This document shows positions 1 through 7,788 of a DNA stretch of 64,000 nucleotides, piece by piece. Every line of letters begins with the position of its first letter. Within the stretch, counting starts at the first letter, position 1. The notes below the pieces were generated by a model. The model worked only from the letters and a program-made list of their open reading frames with translations. It ran no database searches and had not been told where the DNA came from. The position numbers were made by a program, and so were the translations under genes. This DNA is from Blastococcus mobilis (GTDB taxonomy: Bacteria; Actinomycetota; Actinomycetes; Mycobacteriales; Geodermatophilaceae): assembly GCF_900188025.1 (NCBI RefSeq), contig NZ_FZNO01000001.1, forward strand, positions 124,001 to 188,000, read 5' to 3'.

Positions 1-432
1 CGCCGGCCGGTGTTCGCCTTCGGTGCGCTCGGGTCGGCCGTCCTAATCTTCCCGTTCCTGTGGGCCGTGGCGCAGGGGAACTTCACGCTGATCTTCGTCT
101 TCGGGCTGCTGCTCTCCGGGGTCGTCTACTCCGCGGCGAACGGCGTCTGGCCGACGCTCTACGGCGAGATGTTCGACACCCGGGTCCGGTACTCGGGCAT
201 GGCGATCGGCACGCAGATCGGGTTCGCCCTGGGCGGTTTCTCGCCGACCATCGCCGCGGCGATCGTCGGTGACGGTCCGAACGGCTGGCTGCCGGTCGCC
301 TTCCTGACCGCCGGTGCCGCCACGGTGGCGGGCCTGTGCGCCCTGACCGCCCGCGAGACCGCGCACGTCCCGCTCGCCCGGCTCGGCACGCCGGCCGCGC
401 GTGTCCCCGAGCGGGAGACGCTGGCCGCTTGA
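1..432 (+). CDS. MFS transporter, C-terminal part (metabolite:H+ symporter type), 5' end outside window
   Basis: The reading frame is open from the first base and ends with TGA at 430-432, so only the last ~143 residues are present. They contain at least three hydrophobic membrane segments and the stretch GEMFDTRVRYSGMAIG followed by GFALGGFSPTIAAAI, which is characteristic of the late helices of the MHS (ShiA/KgtP-like) branch of the major facilitator superfamily. The tail ARETAHVPL is also usual for that branch. It is an inner-membrane symporter for an organic acid or osmolyte; the substrate cannot be told from this fragment. A strong hairpin follows the stop. Confidence 0.85.
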   Translation, partial: RRPVFAFGALGSAVLIFPFLWAVAQGNFTLIFVFGLLLSGVVYSAANGVWPTLYGEMFDTRVRYSGMAIGTQIGFALGGFSPTIAAAIVGDGPNGWLPVAFLTAGAATVAGLCALTARETAHVPLARLGTPAARVPERETLAA

Positions 433-441
433 TCCGCCGTC

Positions 442-473
442 CTGCGGGCCCCGGCTCCGGCCGGGGCCCGCAG
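442..473. terminator. Bidirectional terminator-like hairpin
   Basis: A perfect 13-bp inverted repeat (CTGCGGGCCCCGG / CCGGGGCCCGCAG) with a 6-base loop sits 10 bases after the MFS stop and downstream of convergent pdxY. There is no clear T-run, as is common for high-GC actinobacterial terminators. Confidence 0.6.
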
Positions 474-535
474 CATGTCCGGCGACCACGGCACATGCCT
501 CACGCCCGCGGCGGGAGCCGGGGCGTCCCGGGCCC

Positions 536-1384
536 TCAGGCCTCGGTCACCTCGAAGGTGTGCGTCGGCGAGACGAATTCCTCCTGCCCCGCGACCAGGA
601 GGATCTCCCGTGAACCGGCATCCTCCGTGCGCTGGAGCAGGCCGAAGACCGACGCCGCGGCGCGGCCGAGCGCGGTGCCGGCCGAGCGGGTGTCGAGCCA
701 GTGCGCCAGGAACAGAGCGGCGATCGCGTCGCCGGCACCGTTCACCGAGACCCCCAGCCGCGGGGTGCGCACCCGGAAGTGCCGGCCACCCTCGGACGCC
801 AGCAGGTCCACGGCGTCGTCCGGGGTGTCGTCGGTGACCAGCGAGGTGGTGAGGACCACCCGGGGCCCGAGGGCGTGGACCGCGGCGACCGCGTCCTTGA
901 CCGAGGCCAGGGACCGCGTGGTGGCGCCGGAGAGCAGGTCCAGCTCGAAATGGTTGGGCGTGACGATGTCGGCGGCCGGCACCGCGACCTCGCGCATGAA
1001 CTCCTCGATGCCCGGCCGGACGAAGATCCCGCGGCCCACGTCGCCGATGACGGGGTCGCAGCAGTAGACGGCGTCCGGGTTGGCCTTCCGCACCCTGCCC
1101 ACGGTCTGGACGACGGCGTGCCCGATGTCGGCCGAGCCGAGGTAGCCGGAGAGGACGGCGTCGCAGCGTCCGAGCACGCCGCGGTCGGAGATGCCCTGGA
1201 CGAGCTCCTCGACCGCCTGACCGTCGAAGACCCGACCGGTCCACGCGCCGTAGCCGGTGTGGTTGGAGAACTGCACCGTGTGCACCGGCCACACCTCAAT
1301 ACCGAGACGCTGGAGCGGGAACACGGCCGAGGAGTTGCCGACGTGCCCGAAGGCGACGTGGGACTGGATCGAGAGGACATTCAC
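536..1384 (-). CDS. pdxY: Pyridoxal kinase PdxY
   Basis: This is a ribokinase-fold kinase that phosphorylates pyridoxal in the vitamin B6 salvage pathway. The N-terminus VNVLSIQSHVAFGHVGN is the PdxY/PdxK substrate-binding signature, CDPVIGDVGRG lies in the middle, and NGAGDAIAALF near residue 220 carries the GxGD anion hole with the catalytic Asp. Length (282 aa) fits the family. Two adjacent GTG codons (1387, 1384) can start it; 1384 is preferred because it makes a 4-base GTGA overlap with the stop of the upstream vanZ-like gene, implying translational coupling in a three-gene operon. The GHVGN variant rather than a ThiD-like N-terminus argues for PdxY over hydroxymethylpyrimidine kinase. 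Confidence 0.93.
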   Translation of the reverse strand: MNVLSIQSHVAFGHVGNSSAVFPLQRLGIEVWPVHTVQFSNHTGYGAWTGRVFDGQAVEELVQGISDRGVLGRCDAVLSGYLGSADIGHAVVQTVGRVRKANPDAVYCCDPVIGDVGRGIFVRPGIEEFMREVAVPAADIVTPNHFELDLLSGATTRSLASVKDAVAAVHALGPRVVLTTSLVTDDTPDDAVDLLASEGGRHFRVRTPRLGVSVNGAGDAIAALFLAHWLDTRSAGTALGRAAASVFGLLQRTEDAGSREILLVAGQEEFVSPTHTFEVTEA

Positions 1385-1845
1385 CACGGGGAGAAGCTAG
1401 ATCCCGCGCCCGTCGGGCCCGGACACCGGTGCCGCGCTCGCCGCCCCTCCGGAGCGGCGAGGCGTGCGACCACCAGGCCGGTGAGCACCGCGCCGGCCGC
1501 GTTGAGCAGCGCGTCCACCGGTGAGACGACGCGCCCCAGGGGCAGGCTCCACTGCAGCAGCTCCACGGCCGCTCCGGCCGCGACGGAGGCCGCGACGAGC
1601 CGGCCGGGCGCCGACAGCGGCGGCCACCGCAGGACGGCGAGCGCCGCGAGCGGTGCGAGCAGGACCAGGTTGCCGAACAACTGCAGCATCGCGGGTCCCG
1701 AGCCCAGCGCGGCCGCGTACCACTGGAGCTCCGACACGGGCGCGGCCCACGACCAGCCCCCGCCGGTGGGCACCAGAGTGACGAGGGCGACCCCCGCCAG
1801 GGCGGAGGCCAGCCCGGCGTCGAGGACCCGGCGGGTCGGCCTCAC
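1381..1845 (-). CDS. VanZ-like family membrane protein
   Basis: A 154-residue protein with about four hydrophobic helices. The patterns LFGNLVLLAPLAAL and AVELLQWSLPLGRVVSPVDALLNAAGAVLTG (quoted here only as the region at residues ~95-125) match the VanZ fold: a conserved N in the second helix, an ELxQ motif, then DxxxNxxG. VanZ-like proteins are small integral membrane proteins of mostly unknown function; teicoplanin resistance applies only to the founding member. The GTG start overlaps the stop of the small ORF upstream, and its own stop overlaps pdxY. Confidence 0.85.
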   Translation of the reverse strand: MRPTRRVLDAGLASALAGVALVTLVPTGGGWSWAAPVSELQWYAAALGSGPAMLQLFGNLVLLAPLAALAVLRWPPLSAPGRLVAASVAAGAAVELLQWSLPLGRVVSPVDALLNAAGAVLTGLVVARLAAPEGRRARHRCPGPTGAGSSFSPW

Positions 1846-2012
1846 GGGCGCCTCCCCGAGATCGTTGACGCCGACCGCTGGGCGAGGCCATGGATCGCGG
1901 CGGCGCCGAGCGCGTCGCCCTCCACGGCGAGCCGCTGCAGTGGCACCGGCTCCGTCACGAGGCGGTGGGCGGTCGCCGGGTCGAAGAGCCGGCGGTGCGG
2001 GTCGTCGTCCAT
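1842..2012 (-). CDS. Small protein (56 aa) coupled to vanZ-like gene
   Basis: I do not recognise a family. The ORF starts at ATG 2012 (MDDDPHRRLFDP), has almost exclusively G or C at third codon positions, and its TGA overlaps the vanZ GTG start by four bases, the same arrangement used between vanZ and pdxY. Those three points make it likely to be a real leader gene of the operon rather than a chance ORF. It is soluble and acidic at the N-terminus with no membrane segment. The same frame stays open far upstream, but upstream codons do not look coding and the divergent acetyltransferase gene lies there. Confidence 0.5.
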   Translation of the reverse strand: MDDDPHRRLFDPATAHRLVTEPVPLQRLAVEGDALGAAAIHGLAQRSASTISGRRP

Positions 2013-2141
2013 GCCCTCACCGTGCTCCGCGTACCCGCACCCGAGCTGGGGACGGCCTGGACGTCGGCTGGGACCGGGGACGCAGGCGGGGTCCCTCGGG
2101 ACCGGTGGGTGGCGGCGGCGGTCGGGGACGATCATGGGGTC

Positions 2142-2675
2142 GTGATCGACCACGGTCCGGGTGCAGTGCGTGACGCCGTCCCCGCGGACGCGCTGCGCTG
2201 TGCACAGATCTACGCCCCCTACGTGCGCGAGACGGCCATCTCCTTCGAGACCGATCCGCCGGCCGCGGACGAGATGGCGGGGCGGATCGCCGAGGCGCAG
2301 CGCGAGCACGCCTGGCTGGTGCTCGAGGACGGCGGGACGGTCATCGGTTACGCCTACGGCGGGCCCTTCATGAGCCGGGCCGCCTACCGCTGGGCGTCGA
2401 CCGTGAGCGTCTACCTCGACGGCGCCCGCCGGCGGTCCGGTGGCGGGCGGGCTCTCTACGAGGCGCTGTTCGACCGCCTCGCCGCCCGCGGGATCCGCAC
2501 GGTGCTCGCCGGGATCGCCCTGCCCAACGAGGCCAGCGAAGGCCTGCACCGGGCGCTGGGCTTCGAACCGGTCGGCACCTACCGGCGGATCGGCTGGAAG
2601 CACGGCCGCTGGCACGACGTCGTCTGGCTCCAGCGCCACCTCGGCGACGACGCGCCACCGACGCCGCTGCCCTGA
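2142..2675 (+). CDS. GNAT family N-acetyltransferase (phosphinothricin acetyltransferase-like)
   Basis: A GCN5-related acetyltransferase of ~177 aa. Visible marks are YAPYVRETAISFETDPP at residues ~20-36, ETISFE-like segments being typical of the PAT/MnaT (phosphinothricin, L-methionine sulfoximine) subgroup, then SVYLDGARRRSGGGRALYEAL, the acetyl-CoA pyrophosphate loop (R/Q-x-x-G-x-G/A equivalent), and ALPNEASEGLHRALGFEPVG at the C-terminus. It probably acetylates the amino group of a small amino-acid-like compound in the cytosol. GTG 2142 is taken as the start because the protein then begins VIDHGPGAVRDA just ahead of the first conserved strand; the frame is open further upstream but looks non-coding. 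Confidence 0.85.
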   Translation: MIDHGPGAVRDAVPADALRCAQIYAPYVRETAISFETDPPAADEMAGRIAEAQREHAWLVLEDGGTVIGYAYGGPFMSRAAYRWASTVSVYLDGARRRSGGGRALYEALFDRLAARGIRTVLAGIALPNEASEGLHRALGFEPVGTYRRIGWKHGRWHDVVWLQRHLGDDAPPTPLP

Positions 2676-2786
2676 CCCGGCGGCCGCGAGGTGGCGCACG
2701 GGGGCACCGAGCCGAGCCTTGCCGATGAGTCCCGTCGGTCGGGGTGGTCCTGTCGACGAGAACGGCAGGGACCGGAGGAGGCCGGG

Positions 2787-3083
2787 ATGAGCGAGCGGAC
2801 AGGCAGGCAGGGACCCCTGGACACCGAGTTCACCGCCACGCTGGTGCAGAGCCCGGCGCCCGGAGGCTGGACCTACGTGCAGATGCCCGGCTCGGCCGAG
2901 TTCTTCGGCACCCGGGGGCTGGTGAAGGTGCGTGGCAGCGTGGACGGGCACCCGTTCCGCGGCTCGTTCATGGCCCTGGGTGACGGGACGCACAAGCTGC
3001 CCGTCGCGGCCGACGTGCGACCGGCCATCGGCAAGCAGGCCGGTGACGCCGTCACCGTGCACCTGGACGAGCGGATCTCCTAG
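2787..3083 (+). CDS. DUF1905 domain protein
   Basis: A 98-residue protein whose body ([19 protein letters not shown], then [19 protein letters not shown]) matches the DUF1905 beta-barrel family found alone or fused to YdeI-type domains in actinobacteria. No biochemical role is established for the family. ATG 2787 is chosen because GGAGGAG lies six bases upstream; a longer in-frame ATG exists at 2691 without comparable support. The C-terminus [13 protein letters not shown] is the expected family ending, so the gene is complete. Confidence 0.85.
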   Translation: MSERTGRQGPLDTEFTATLVQSPAPGGWTYVQMPGSAEFFGTRGLVKVRGSVDGHPFRGSFMALGDGTHKLPVAADVRPAIGKQAGDAVTVHLDERIS

Positions 3084-3116
3084 CCCGGCTTCAGCGCCCG
3101 CGCCCCGGGCCGGGCG

Positions 3117-3137
3117 GCCGAGGAGGTCGGCCTCGGC
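3117..3137. terminator. Terminator-like hairpin between convergent genes
   Basis: GCCGAGG / CCTCGGC, a perfect 7-bp stem with a 7-base loop, lies between the DUF1905 gene stop and the stop of the convergent small membrane protein. Confidence 0.35.
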
Positions 3138-3159
3138 GCGGTCCCGGTCGACGCCGGGT

Positions 3160-3363
3160 CTACCGCGATCTCTGCTGGTACCGGGCGACGGCGACGAGCA
3201 CGCCCAGGACCACGACCAACGGCACCCAGGAGGGCACCCCGAACGGCCCCAGGAAGAGCGCGACGACGAACAGCAGGAGCTGGAAGCCGACCACGAAGGC
3301 GACCAGCATCACCACCCAGAAGAGAACGGGCCGCTCCATCTGCATGCGGCGCAAGTACTCCAT
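3160..3363 (-). CDS. Small membrane protein (67 aa)
   Basis: A short protein with two predicted transmembrane helices (residues ~13-39 and ~45-60) separated by GPFGVPSWVP, a basic N-terminus (MEYLRRMQMERP) and a basic C-terminus (RYQQRSR). This layout suggests a helical hairpin with both ends in the cytosol. GGAGGAG sits four bases before ATG 3363, supporting the start within a much longer open frame. It lies about 190 bases after the RNase J gene on the same strand, so it may be co-transcribed. No function is known to me. Confidence 0.7.
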   Translation of the reverse strand: MEYLRRMQMERPVLFWVVMLVAFVVGFQLLLFVVALFLGPFGVPSWVPLVVVLGVLVAVARYQQRSR

Positions 3364-3557
3364 CGCTCCTCCTCGGTCGCGCGATCGGCACAGCGGCTGG
3401 GTGGCTGGGCCCTCGGAGGCATCGGCAGCCGGGGAGTGCAACTGAAGACGACCGTCGCCTCCACAACGCCCTGCCCCGGGTTCGAGGTTCCCGCGTCGGC
3501 ACCGGTCCCGACCGATCGCGGGCCGCCCTGAGCGGGCGGGCGGCCGGCAGGGAGCGG

Positions 3558-5243
3558 TCAGGCGTCGATGACGATCGGGATGATCATCGGGCTGCGCCGT
3601 CCCCGGCGGTGGGCCCACTGGCCCACCGCGCGCGCGATGAGCTGTTCCAGCTGTGTCGCCCCGCCCACACCCTCCTCGGCCGCCTTCGCCAGCGCCTTCT
3701 CGATCAGCGGCACCACGGCGTCGAACGTCGTCTCGTCGTGGGCGAAGCCCCGGGCCAGGAAGTCCGGCGGCTCGGCCAGCATGCCCGTGTCGGCGTCGAC
3801 GATGGCGACGACGGTGACGACACCCTCCTCGGCGAGGTTGCGCCGGTCCTTGAGGTGGGCCTCGGTCGCGCCGCCGACCGTCTCGCCGTCGACGTAGACG
3901 TTGCCCGCCGGCACCTTGCCGCTGATCTTCACCCGGCCGTTGAGCAGGTCGACGGCGAACCCGTCCTCGGCGATGACGACGCCCTTCGGGTGCACCCCGG
4001 TCCGGATCGCCAGATCGCCGTTGGCGCGCAGGTGCCGCCACTCGCCGTGCACCGGCATCACGTTGCGCGGCTGCACGAGGTTGTAGCAGTAGACGAGCTC
4101 GCCGACGCTGGCGTGCCCGGAGACGTGCACCTTGGCGTTCCCCTTGTGCACGACGTTGGCGCCCCAGCGGGTCAGCTCGTTGATGACCCGGTAGATCGCG
4201 TTCTCGTTGCCGGGGATGAGCGAGCTCGCCAGGAGGACGGTGTCGCCCTCGGTGATGCGGATGACGTGGTCGCGGTTGGCCATCCGCGACAGCGCCGCCA
4301 TCGGTTCGCCCTGGGATCCGGTGCAGACCAGGCAGACCTGGTTGGCCGGCAGCTTCTCCAGCACCTTCATGTCCACGACCAGGCCGTCGGGCACGTTGAG
4401 GTAGCCGAGGTCGCGGGCGATGCCCATGTTGCGGACCATCGACCGGCCGACGAAGGCGACCTTGCGGCCGTGGGCGTGAGCCTGGTCGAGCACCTGCTGG
4501 ATGCGATGCACGTGGCTGGCGAAGCTGGAGACGATGACCCGCCGCGGTGCGGTGCGGAAGACCTTCTCGATGGCCGGGACCAGCTCACCCTCGGACGTGG
4601 TGAAGCCGGGCACCTCGGCGTTGGTCGAGTCGGTGAGGAAGAGGTCCACGCCCTCCTCGCCGAGCCGGGCGAAGCCGCGCAGGTCGGTGATCCTGCGGTC
4701 CAGGGGGAACTGGTCCATCTTGAAGTCGCCGGTGTGCAGGACGAGGCCCGCGGCGGTGCGGATGGCGACGGCCAGGGCGTCGGGGATCGAGTGATTGACC
4801 GCGAGGAACTCGAGGCCGAAGGGGCCGAAATCGACCCGGTCACCCTCGGACACCTCGACGGTGACCGGGCGGATCCGGTGCTCCTTGAGCTTGGCGTCGA
4901 TGAACGCCAACGTCAGCTTGGAGCCGACCAGCGGGATGTCGGCCCGCTCGCGCAGCAGGTAGGGCACGCCACCGATGTGGTCCTCGTGGCCGTGCGTCAG
5001 CACGATCGCCACGACGTCGTCCAGCCGGTCCCGGATGGCGGTGAAGTCCGGGAGGATCACGTCGACGCCGGGTTGGTGCTCCTCCGGGAAGAGCACCCCG
5101 ATGTCGACGATCAGCAGCTTGCCGGCGTGCTCGAACACGGTCATGTTGCGACCGATCTCGCCGAGGCCACCCAGGGCGATCACGCGCAGGCCGCCGTCGG
5201 GCAGGGGCGGCGGGGTGCGCAGTTCAGGGTGCGTGCGACTCAT
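3558..5243 (-). CDS. rnj: Ribonuclease J
   Basis: A 561-residue RNase J, the metallo-beta-lactamase/beta-CASP nuclease for 5'-to-3' and endonucleolytic RNA turnover in bacteria lacking RNase E dominance. The zinc site THGHEDHIGG is near residue 80, HTGDFKMDQFPLD and SGHASVGE supply further metal-site and beta-CASP motifs, and GSQGEPMAALSRMA marks the beta-CASP core. Length fits actinobacterial RNase J. The start is placed at ATG 5243 (MSRTHPELR) because the conserved GGLGEIGRNM follows at the normal distance; an upstream in-frame GTG at 5285 would add 14 arginine-rich residues. Confidence 0.95.
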   Translation of the reverse strand: MSRTHPELRTPPPLPDGGLRVIALGGLGEIGRNMTVFEHAGKLLIVDIGVLFPEEHQPGVDVILPDFTAIRDRLDDVVAIVLTHGHEDHIGGVPYLLRERADIPLVGSKLTLAFIDAKLKEHRIRPVTVEVSEGDRVDFGPFGLEFLAVNHSIPDALAVAIRTAAGLVLHTGDFKMDQFPLDRRITDLRGFARLGEEGVDLFLTDSTNAEVPGFTTSEGELVPAIEKVFRTAPRRVIVSSFASHVHRIQQVLDQAHAHGRKVAFVGRSMVRNMGIARDLGYLNVPDGLVVDMKVLEKLPANQVCLVCTGSQGEPMAALSRMANRDHVIRITEGDTVLLASSLIPGNENAIYRVINELTRWGANVVHKGNAKVHVSGHASVGELVYCYNLVQPRNVMPVHGEWRHLRANGDLAIRTGVHPKGVVIAEDGFAVDLLNGRVKISGKVPAGNVYVDGETVGGATEAHLKDRRNLAEEGVVTVVAIVDADTGMLAEPPDFLARGFAHDETTFDAVVPLIEKALAKAAEEGVGGATQLEQLIARAVGQWAHRRGRRSPMIIPIVIDA

Positions 5244-5332
5244 GCCCTGAACGTTACGGCGGCGCTCCGGCGGGCCGACACGCACTCGTGCGCCGGCGCC
5301 TGCAGGAACCAGTGCCGCCCCGGAAATGCAGA

Positions 5333-5367
5333 ACGGGGGCCACGGCGCGCTGCGCCGTGACCCCCGT
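5333..5367 (-). terminator. Strong intrinsic-type terminator of the cold-shock gene
   Basis: A 16-bp inverted repeat with one mismatch and a 3-base loop begins 10 bases after the csp stop. On the minus strand it is followed by TTCTGCATTTCC, mildly T-rich for this genome. It separates csp from rnj. Confidence 0.75.
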
Positions 5368-5376
5368 CCCGGTGGA

Positions 5377-5580
5377 TCAGATGGGGCGAACGTTCTCCGC
5401 CTGGGGGCCCTTCTGGCCCTGCGTGACGTCGAACTCGACCTGCTGGCCCTCGTCGAGCGACTTGTAGCCGTCCGAGACGATGGCGGAGTAGTGGCAGAAG
5501 ACGTCGGCGCCGCCGCCGTCCTGGGCGATGAACCCGAAGCCCTTCTCCGCGTTGAACCACTTCACAGTGCCCTGAGCCAT
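5377..5580 (-). CDS. Cold-shock protein (CspA family)
   Basis: A 67-residue single-domain cold-shock protein, an OB-fold nucleic-acid chaperone. [20 protein letters not shown] carries the RNP1 motif (KGFGFI) and DVFCHYSAI the RNP2-like motif (normally VFVH; here a Cys replaces the second Val). It ends [12 protein letters not shown] as usual. ATG 5580 is certain from family length. The 355-base gap upstream is compatible with the long structured leader common for csp mRNAs. Confidence 0.96.
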   Translation of the reverse strand: MAQGTVKWFNAEKGFGFIAQDGGGADVFCHYSAIVSDGYKSLDEGQQVEFDVTQGQKGPQAENVRPI

Positions 5581-5935
5581 GCTGTTCTCATTCCGTGCTG
5601 GGGGTGTCCGGACCGGCAGTCGCCGGTCTTCGGGTCGCTGCACCACCGGCAGGACCGAGAGGAACGTCAGGCAGAAGACGACTGCGGACGTTCGAGAACG
5701 AAGCAGAGGCACAACAGCGACCAGGGACAACCCTACGCTGTCCGGCTTCCCGACGGGGACGCGCGTCCCCGACCGGGGGTCTCCCACCCGCTGTCCCGCC
5801 CGTCGGCGCCACCACGCGGCCGCCTCCGTGGTGCCCTGCGTCGGGGGTCCGGGCTGCACCGCGGTCGGGTCCGTGCCATCGTGCTCCGGAGAGTCGGGCG
5901 CCGGACCCGCTCCGCCGGGCCTCCGGAAGGGCTGC
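5581..5935. other. Divergent intergenic region, csp leader side
   Basis: No gene is supported here. It must contain the csp promoter and leader on the minus strand and the methyltransferase promoter on the plus strand. I could not assign -35/-10 boxes with confidence. Apparent ORFs are low-quality shadows. Confidence 0.5.
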
Positions 5936-6511
5936 ATGAACCAGCAACTGGCCGATCGTCTTCGCTTCCTGCGTGCCTTCGCCGCCAACCCACGCCAGGT
6001 CGGGGCGATCCTGCCGACGTCCCGGCTGGCCGTGCGCGACATGCTCGACATGGGCGACGTGCCCGGCGCCTCCCTGGTCGTCGAGCTGGGTGCGGGCACC
6101 GGCTCGCAGACCGGCGAGATCCTCGCGCGGATGGGGCCCGACGCTCGGCTGGTGGCGCTGGAGATCGACCCCCGGCTGGCCAAGCTCCTCGAGGAGCGCT
6201 TCGACGACCCGCGCCTGCAGGTCGTGTGCGACTCGGCGGAGAACCTCTGGGAGCACCTGGGCGAGGAGCGGGCCGACGTCCTGGTGTGCGCCCTGCCGTT
6301 CACCTCGCTGGAGCCGGGCCTGCGCCGCCGCATCCTCGAGTCCCTGCCGGGGGCGCTGGCTCACGACGGCGTCGCGCTGGTGATCCAGTACTCGCCGCTG
6401 ATCCAGTCGGAGCTGCGCCGGCTGTTCCCCTCGGTGCGACGCCGCATCTCGCCGGTGAACGTGCCGCCGGCCTTCCTCTTCGCCTGCCGCCGCAGGGCCG
6501 CCACCGACTGA
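5936..6511 (+). CDS. Class I SAM-dependent methyltransferase (phospholipid N-methyltransferase-like)
   Basis: The 191-residue protein starts [19 protein letters not shown], then [10 protein letters not shown], which is the usual opening of PmtA-type phospholipid methyltransferases and their relatives. Motif I is [15 protein letters not shown] near residue 45, followed by an acidic motif II residue (ALEIDPR) and the post-motif [10 protein letters not shown]. It would transfer methyl from S-adenosylmethionine, possibly to phosphatidylethanolamine; the substrate is inferred only from the subgroup. GGAAGG six bases before ATG 5936 supports the start. Confidence 0.8.
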   Translation: MNQQLADRLRFLRAFAANPRQVGAILPTSRLAVRDMLDMGDVPGASLVVELGAGTGSQTGEILARMGPDARLVALEIDPRLAKLLEERFDDPRLQVVCDSAENLWEHLGEERADVLVCALPFTSLEPGLRRRILESLPGALAHDGVALVIQYSPLIQSELRRLFPSVRRRISPVNVPPAFLFACRRRAATD

Positions 6512-6568
6512 CGGGCGGCTGCCCCGGCGATGAGTCCGTCGGTCCAGAGGCGTCTACCCCGCGTGGCC

Positions 6569-6616
6569 GACGGCAGCGAGCAACCCGTGTCCGACGGCAG
6601 CGAGCAACCCGTGTCC
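6569..6616 (+). repeat. 24-bp perfect tandem duplication
   Basis: Two adjacent identical 24-bp copies beginning GACGGCAGCGAGCAACCC (6569-6592 and 6593-6616). Each ends with GTGTCC, so the duplication also doubles the likely GTG start codon of the downstream SnoaL-like gene. Confidence 0.9.
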
Positions 6617-7008
6617 GACGACGAGACGCAGATCCGCGATCTGATCCGGCGGTGGGCCAGGGCGGTGCACGAGGGCGACCTCGACGCCGTCCTGGCCGAT
6701 CACGCGGACGACATCGTCATGTTCGACGTCCCGCCGCCGGAGGAGGGTGTCCGCGGGATCGCGGCCTACCGCGACACCTGGCCGCCGTTCTTCGACTGGC
6801 AGCGGCAGGGCGCCGTCTTCGACATCGTCTCGCTCGAGGTCGCGGCGGGCGGCGACGTGGCCTTCGCCCACGCGCTGCTGCGCTGTGGCACCGAGGAGGA
6901 GCTGGCGCAGGATCCCGGTAACCGGCTGCGCCTCACCCTCGGCCTCCGGAGGCAGGACGGGCGGTGGGTGGTCCCCACGAGCACCACTCGTTCCCCCGCC
7001 GGGGGTGA
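6611..7008 (+). CDS. SnoaL-like / nuclear transport factor 2-fold protein, apparent 1-base frameshift near 3' end
   Basis: A cone-fold (NTF2/SnoaL) protein: VSDDETQIRDLIRRWARAV at the N-terminus, DDIVMFDVPPP at ~30 and GLRRQDGRW near the end. In this family the last strand normally reads as a V-x-H-E-H-H-S-F-P string. That string is present (HEHHSFPRRG then TGA 7006-7008) but in the neighbouring frame; adding one C to the CCCC run at 6973-6976 would join the two. Uncorrected, the frame runs on to 7132 through low-complexity Arg/Pro sequence and overlaps the next gene. The corrected stop lies two bases from that convergent gene, which supports the repair. The start is taken at GTG 6611; ATG 6530 and GTG 6587 are alternatives. 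Confidence 0.75.
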
Positions 7009-7010
7009 GC

Positions 7011-7154
7011 TCAGCGTCGTGCCATCAGCGCCGAGATCTCGTGGGCGGACTCGACGGTCGGCGCAGCCGCCAGGGCGTGGGCCAGAGCGCGCTCCTCGCG
7101 CAGGTGGGCGCGAGCGGCACGGCGGCGGCTGAAGGTGGACTGCAGGCGGGACAT
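7011..7154 (-). CDS. Small basic protein (47 aa) downstream of GNAT gene
   Basis: MSRLQSTFSRRRAARAHLRE is followed by an Ala/Glu-rich helical tail and ends EISALMARR. AAGGAA lies five bases before ATG 7154, and the gene follows the acetyltransferase stop by 18 bases on the same strand. It looks like one amphipathic helix. Small proteins of this kind occur beside stress or acetyltransferase genes in actinobacteria; no function is known to me. Confidence 0.6.
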   Translation of the reverse strand: MSRLQSTFSRRRAARAHLREERALAHALAAAPTVESAHEISALMARR

Positions 7155-7172
7155 GGCGATTCCTTCGGTTTC

Positions 7173-7760
7173 TCAGTGGGTGGCTGATGCAAGGACCGGG
7201 ACGCGCGGGGGAGCGGTGGGTAGCGGCTCCGGAGCGGCGAGCGGACTGGTGACGGCGTAGACGTCGGCCTCCGGGGTGAGGGTCGCCCCGGGGAGCACGC
7301 GGCGCAGGAGACCCAGGACCGGTCCGTTGTCGGGCTGGACGGTCGCGGTGAGGGTGCGCACTCCACGGCGTGCGGCGAGGCCGGTGACCTCCGCGAGGAG
7401 CTGCCGGCCCACTCCCACGCCCTGCCAGGCGTCCTCGACCAGGACGGCGATCTCGGCGGTGGACGGGTCCTCGACCGGCCGGTCGTAGCGGGCGACGCCG
7501 ACCACCTCGCCGCCGACGACGGCCACGACGGCCTCCCGGAGGTCGTGGTCGACGGTCACCAGGCGGCGGACGCTCTCCTCGGGGAGCGCGTGCACGGGCG
7601 CGTGGAACCGGCGGTACACGGTCTCGCGGGAGAGGCGGCCCCAGAGCCGGCAGAACAGTCGCCGGTCCGCCGGTTCCACCGCCTCGTCGCCACCGTGACG
7701 TCCATCCCGGCCTCCTGGGTTCGTGATATGAACTGTGCTCCTCCGGGGGAGGTTCGTCAA
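7173..7760 (-). CDS. GNAT family N-acetyltransferase, start uncertain
   Basis: The core from VEPADRRLFCRLWGRLS onward (VYRRFHAPV, then AEIAVLVEDAWQGVGVGRQLL with the Q-x-x-G-V-G acetyl-CoA loop) matches the acetyltransferase module also found in Pat-type protein acetylases. The open frame begins at TTG 7760, which has no ribosome-binding site and lies inside the putative HxlR operator. A well-placed AGGAGG precedes ATG 7705, but that ATG is out of frame by one base. Either the gene starts at GTG 7679 or an N-terminal frameshift is present. Substrate unknown. Confidence 0.7.
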   Translation of the reverse strand: MTNLPRRSTVHITNPGGRDGRHGGDEAVEPADRRLFCRLWGRLSRETVYRRFHAPVHALPEESVRRLVTVDHDLREAVVAVVGGEVVGVARYDRPVEDPSTAEIAVLVEDAWQGVGVGRQLLAEVTGLAARRGVRTLTATVQPDNGPVLGLLRRVLPGATLTPEADVYAVTSPLAAPEPLPTAPPRVPVLASATH

Positions 7761-7766
7761 GTGAAC
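7720..7766. promoter_or_regulatory. Paired 14-bp direct repeats, candidate HxlR operator
   Basis: TTCGTGATATGAAC (7720-7733) and TTCGTCAAGTGAAC (7753-7766) agree at 11 of 14 positions and are spaced 33 bp, about three helical turns, in the divergent promoter region just upstream of the HxlR-type regulator. Each unit is itself a weak inverted repeat (TTC...GAA). Confidence 0.5.
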
Positions 7767-7788
7767 CCAGCGTGGTTAGACTGCGGAT

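Noticed and set aside
3609-5360. Long plus-strand ORF (583 codons) opposite RNase J
   Set aside because: It is antisense to a clear rnj gene, rich in His/Asp/Val/Gly from reversed codons, with no recognisable domain. It is a product of high GC content.
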